DNA from: Astrothelium macrocarpum | Taxonomy: Eukaryota; Ascomycota; Dothideomycetes; Trypetheliales; Trypetheliaceae | Reading direction: 5' to 3' | Length of the DNA: 10,751 nt | Assembly: GCA_021030915.1 (NCBI GenBank) | Contig: JAGEMR010000290.1 | Span: 1 to 10,751, forward strand | Part shown: positions 8,292 to 10,751 of the stretch, one piece after another | Position numbering within the stretch: position 1 is the stretch's first letter | How the letters are laid out: every line of letters starts with the position of its first letter | The notes under the pieces: generated by a model | The model's database searches: none | Told to the model about the DNA's origin: nothing | The model's input: only the letters and a program-made list of their open reading frames with translations | Translations under genes and position numbers: made by a program

Positions 8292-9058
8292 TTTTTTATT
8301 TTTGGATCCCTTTCTCGGACGGATACTGCCCTTTTTTTCTTTTCCGATAAAATTAAAATCCATCAGATCGCCGTAATTATTATTCTGAATTCGTGAATTT
8401 CCCCATCCAATAATTAATTTTCAATCTTCCCTTTTTTTTAGAATTTTCATATACAATTTATCATCTAATTCAATCATTATCTTTATTAATTACGATAGGA
8501 TATCTGTGATATCTATATAGTGTATTAATTCATTTTTAATATTATCTTTGAATTTTTTATGGAATATGAAACGGAATATTTCATCATTTTATTCAATTTA
8601 TTGAATATATTTTTAGAATCTGATTATATAATCTATTATTGAAATCTTTTATTTAATATTCAAAATTATTTATTCGGCTATTATTTATTGATTAAATATT
8701 CTGAATATTTTAATAATTTCTTTTTTAAATATATCAAAATTTTGAAATATATAATTGATCATTTGATTTCCAATTTCTGTTATATAATTAATGAAACGTG
8801 GTCGGATTTAATAGAATATCCTTTCTTTCATAAACGTAATTATAAAAAGAAATTGATTGATTATCGTAATATTTTCAAATATAAAATATAATTGAATAAT
8901 ATTGAATTAATTTTTCATTTTGAAACGGTTTTTATAAAAATTATCAGATTTTTTGGTTTTTCTGTTAAATCGTAATATGGGTCGGTTTTTTCTAATTTGA
9001 AATGAATCGTCGCCATTTTATGATTATCTTTATTGATTCATTTTGAGGGTATTCAATA
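8292..9058 (-). pseudogene. Gag region and 5' leader of the gypsy element (decayed)
   Basis: Position between the 5' LTR and the zinc knuckle makes this the capsid part of Gag and the leader. Gag evolves too fast to recognise in this state, and no start codon can be chosen. Next to the LTR the minus strand reads TATTGAATACCCTC, where a primer-binding site should be, but I could not match it to a tRNA 3' end. It may be mutated or the element may self-prime, as Tf1 does. Confidence 0.5.
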
Positions 9059-9517
9059 TAATATGATTCTAGATATCTTTGGGGTCAAATTTATCTAAAA
9101 TCAAAATGACTTTTAAAATGAATCGGTAAAGAATTTGAATTAATAAGAAATAATATGATTTAATAATTTAAAATTCTATTAAAAATATTATCAAAAATTA
9201 ATTTAAAAAATGATTTTGAATATAATAAGGTCATAATAATCGCGTTATATTTTTATATATTAGATGATCATTATGATTTTTATATTAAATGGTTGAATGT
9301 TTTTAGTGATTTTATATGATGAACGTGTTGAACGTTTACTGTGTTCAGTGATCTGAGTGTACTGATCACTCCTGCGCCCTCGTGATTAGGATATGTACAG
9401 GCTTGCGAGTCCTACAAGTAGCGCGATACGCCTCGTCCGGAGGTGATCTTAACACTTATGAGCCAGAGATTGGGCGGGTACACGGATGTGTACACGGCCC
9501 TCTCAGTGGTCATAACA
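9059..9517 (-). repeat. 5' LTR of the gypsy element (459 bp)
   Basis: On the minus strand it begins TGTTATGACC and ends at the degraded complement of that motif. It is 79 bp longer than the other LTR. The U3-side part (about 9290-9517) keeps normal composition, whereas the U5-side part (9064 to about 9260) is strongly changed by both C-to-T and G-to-A relative to the partner at 2708-2906. GTACAC-GGAT-GTGTAC at 9478-9493 is a perfect 6-bp inverted repeat; the partner LTR has GTATAT for its right arm. Confidence 0.9.
9310..9316 (-). promoter_or_regulatory. Possible TATA box of the 5' LTR promoter
   Basis: TATAAAA on the minus strand lies about 200 bp into the LTR, at the downstream edge of its GC-normal section, a reasonable place for the end of U3. 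AT-rich sequence yields such matches often, so this is a weak call. Confidence 0.3.
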
Positions 9518-9522
9518 TTATT
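9518..9522. repeat. TTATT target-site duplication of the gypsy element, right copy
   Basis: It is identical to 2698-2702 and follows TCATAACA directly. The same caution about AT-rich chance matches applies. Confidence 0.65.
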
Positions 9523-10245
9523 ATTTAAAAAAATAATCTAATTTAATAGAATTATATAATTTTCATATTAATTAATAAAATAATTTTTATCTATAATTAT
9601 CAAAAATGATGGAATTATTTAATTTTGAAAATTAATTTTTTAAATCATTATAACCTATTTCCGATTATCAGATTAAATTAATTTAGATTTTTCATATTAA
9701 TTTATATATATAATTATTATAATAAAAAAATAATATCCATCATAAAATTAATTTTATTAAAATTAAAAATATCAATTATATCCATATCATATTTGATTAT
9801 TATATTTGATATAAAAAAGAATTAATTTCTGATAAATATAGGATTTTCATATAAAATCTTTTAAAAATTATATCTACATATAAAATATATTTTAAATTCA
9901 GAATATTATATAATGAAATTAAAAATCCAATTATATTCAATATATATCATATTATATTAAATCAATAATCGATTAATTATATTTTATATATACGAAATTC
10001 TGAATGAATATTTTTAAAAATCCAATTCAAAAATAAAATTTTTAATACATGATTCTTTTATATTATAAAATTTTCATAAATTGGACATTTTATCATTATG
10101 TGAGAATTTATTATAATATTAATTATACAATATTGAATATAGAATATTATAAAATTTTACAATCTTTCGAATACTAAAATTTTGATTTTTTTTAATAATA
10201 TTTAAAACAAGAATAATTCTATTCTTTTTTAAAGAGGATTCCTTG
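9523..10245 (-). pseudogene. Fot1-like transposase, N-terminal half (decayed)
   Basis: Read from about 10245 on the minus strand, a Lys/Arg-containing start (RNPL-stop-KRIE) leads into a psq-type helix-turn-helix-like stretch ending near MIKCPIYEN (about 10070-10100). After a one-base frame change near 10060-10085 it continues with ESCIKNFIFELDF and RISYI, fitting the CENP-B-type DNA-binding domain. It then reaches KYDMDIIDIFNFNKINFMMD. This last block (motif at 9732-9767) is the decayed D-YNFDETGF-MG motif that holds the first catalytic Asp, here changed to Asn (9756-9758) together with Glu to Lys and Gly to Asp. The gypsy insertion follows about 210 bp later. The start codon cannot be placed: no ATG suits the first recognisable frame. 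Confidence 0.83.
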
Positions 10246-10289
10246 TGTTATTGCGGAGAAAAATATTGTCAAAATTAAAAGATTGAATT

Positions 10290-10342
10290 GTCGCGGAAAG
10301 TGTCCGACTCGCTTGGGTGTCCGACTCGCTTGGTAACCACGT
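10290..10342 (-). repeat. Fot1-like right terminal inverted repeat (53 bp)
   Basis: It is the exact inverted copy of 1665-1717, including the two tandem 17-bp motifs (here GTGTCCGACTCGCTTGG). Sequence just inside it (about 10230-10289) is also less mutated than the transposase body. Confidence 0.93.
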
Positions 10343-10344
10343 TA
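10343..10344. repeat. TA target-site duplication, right copy
   Basis: It pairs with 1663-1664 and follows the last base of the right TIR. Confidence 0.55.
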
Positions 10345-10680
10345 TATTAAATTTATTCATTTAATTTAAAATTATAATATTTAATTAATAATCTAAATAA
10401 ATTTATATTAAATAATTAAAATCAATAAATTGAATAAAAAAAATAAATAATTATCAGAATTCATTAATTATAATAATAATTGAAAAAATTTATAATAAAA
10501 TAAAATTTATAATCATTTATAATAAATAATTTTCATTTTAAATTATAATCAATTTTATTTTTAATATTTTTATTAAATATTTTTTTTAATCAGATCAAAT
10601 TAATTTTATCATTTATTCAATTTAATGAAAATATGATAAAATTATATTTATAAATAATAAAATTTATATATCGAAATTGT
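10345..10680. other. AT-rich decayed outer sequence, continues 1662 after excision
   Basis: It is nearly pure A+T with stops in all frames and no recognisable gene. It was joined to position 1662 before the Fot1-like insertion, so it should belong to the same old element as the right arm at 688 onward. Confidence 0.5.
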
Positions 10681-10751
10681 TAAGAATATGCAGGCTGAGA
10701 GGACAATATCCGCTTATTGTTCCTGATGAGGACTAGCGTCAGGAGAAGGAT
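10681..10751. other. Return to ordinary base composition at the right edge
   Basis: Composition changes abruptly near 10680. Short open stretches exist on both strands, but nothing is long enough to identify. It may be the edge of the AT-rich block or another spared island. It does not contain the 17-bp GTGCRCGA motifs that would mark the far end of the element forming the right arm. Confidence 0.45.

Larger units (their letters stand above)
2703..9517 (-). mobile_element. Ty3/gypsy chromovirus LTR retrotransposon, decayed
   Basis: The 6,815-bp element lies on the minus strand, so the LTR at 9059-9517 is the 5' LTR and that at 2703-3082 the 3' LTR. The polypurine tract next to the latter agrees. 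The order on the minus strand is Gag zinc knuckle, reverse transcriptase, integrase HHCC finger, integrase core, chromodomain; reverse transcriptase before integrase is the Ty3/gypsy order. A C-terminal chromodomain marks the chromovirus branch, a fungal retrotransposon group that targets chromatin. It interrupts the Fot1-like transposase in the same orientation. Every domain carries stops, so it cannot encode its own proteins. Confidence 0.93.
1665..10342 (-). mobile_element. Fot1/pogo-like DNA transposon, decayed, split by a gypsy element
   Basis: Perfect 53-bp terminal inverted repeats (1665-1717 and 10290-10342) flanked by TA define the ends. Removing the nested LTR element and one copy of its 5-bp duplication leaves 1,858 bp, the usual size for Fot1-class elements. 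The minus strand carries a decayed transposase with a psq-like DNA-binding region, a CENP-B-type region, and a catalytic domain whose second and third Asp are separated by 35 residues (DD35D). The N-terminal half lies right of the gypsy insertion and the C-terminal half left of it. Stops and frame changes make it non-autonomous. The intact TIRs could in principle still be recognised by a transposase from another copy, but the size and nesting make movement unlikely. Confidence 0.9.

Noticed and set aside
8688..8891. Plus-strand open frame of 67 codons
   Set aside because: It is antisense within the Gag region and has no recognisable domain.
1..10751. Mitochondrial, Plasmodium or Dictyostelium genome as source of the extreme AT content
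   Set aside because: GC-normal islands with sharp edges, paired transitions between LTR copies, and fungal-type Fot1 and chromovirus relics point to mutated repeats in a fungal nuclear genome.
1..10751. CRISPR array, tRNA or rRNA genes
   Set aside because: No regularly spaced conserved repeats with unique spacers and no cloverleaf-like or ribosomal sequence were seen in the GC-normal islands.

Overview
This window looks like a stretch of AT-rich transposon graveyard from a filamentous ascomycete fungus. No gene in it is intact. The host is inferred from three things seen together: a Fot1/pogo-type DNA transposon, a chromodomain Ty3/gypsy retrotransposon, and very heavy two-strand C-to-T / G-to-A decay of the kind made by repeat-induced point mutation (RIP). 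Most of the window is nearly pure A+T. Only short islands keep ordinary composition: about 355-695, 1665-1745, 2703-3110, 9300-9517, 10230-10342 and 10681-10751.

The layout is nested. The outer layer (1-1664 and 10343-10751) is old AT-rich sequence. At its left, two decayed arms (1-354 and 688 to about 1066) are inverted copies of each other. They face each other across an unmutated spacer of about 270 bp, and each arm ends on the spacer side in a pair of tandem 17-bp motifs. The middle layer is a Fot1-like transposon at 1665-10342. It has perfect 53-bp terminal inverted repeats, a TA duplication, and a minus-strand transposase whose DD35D catalytic domain is still readable through stops and frameshifts. 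Without its insertion it would be 1,858 bp. The inner layer is a minus-strand Ty3/gypsy chromovirus at 2703-9517, which splits the transposase gene. It has LTRs with TGTTATGA...TCATAACA ends, a 5-bp TTATT duplication, a polypurine tract, and remnants of the Gag zinc knuckle, reverse transcriptase, integrase zinc finger, integrase core and C-terminal chromodomain.

The simplest history is: inverted arms, then Fot1-like insertion at a TA, then gypsy insertion into the transposase, with RIP-like decay during or after these steps. The points of most interest are how the decay is distributed. The transposon ends and the outer halves of both LTRs are spared. The C residues that survive inside decayed DNA almost always follow a T, which is not the classic CpA-directed RIP signature. 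Nothing here supports a working defence, metabolic or RNA system.
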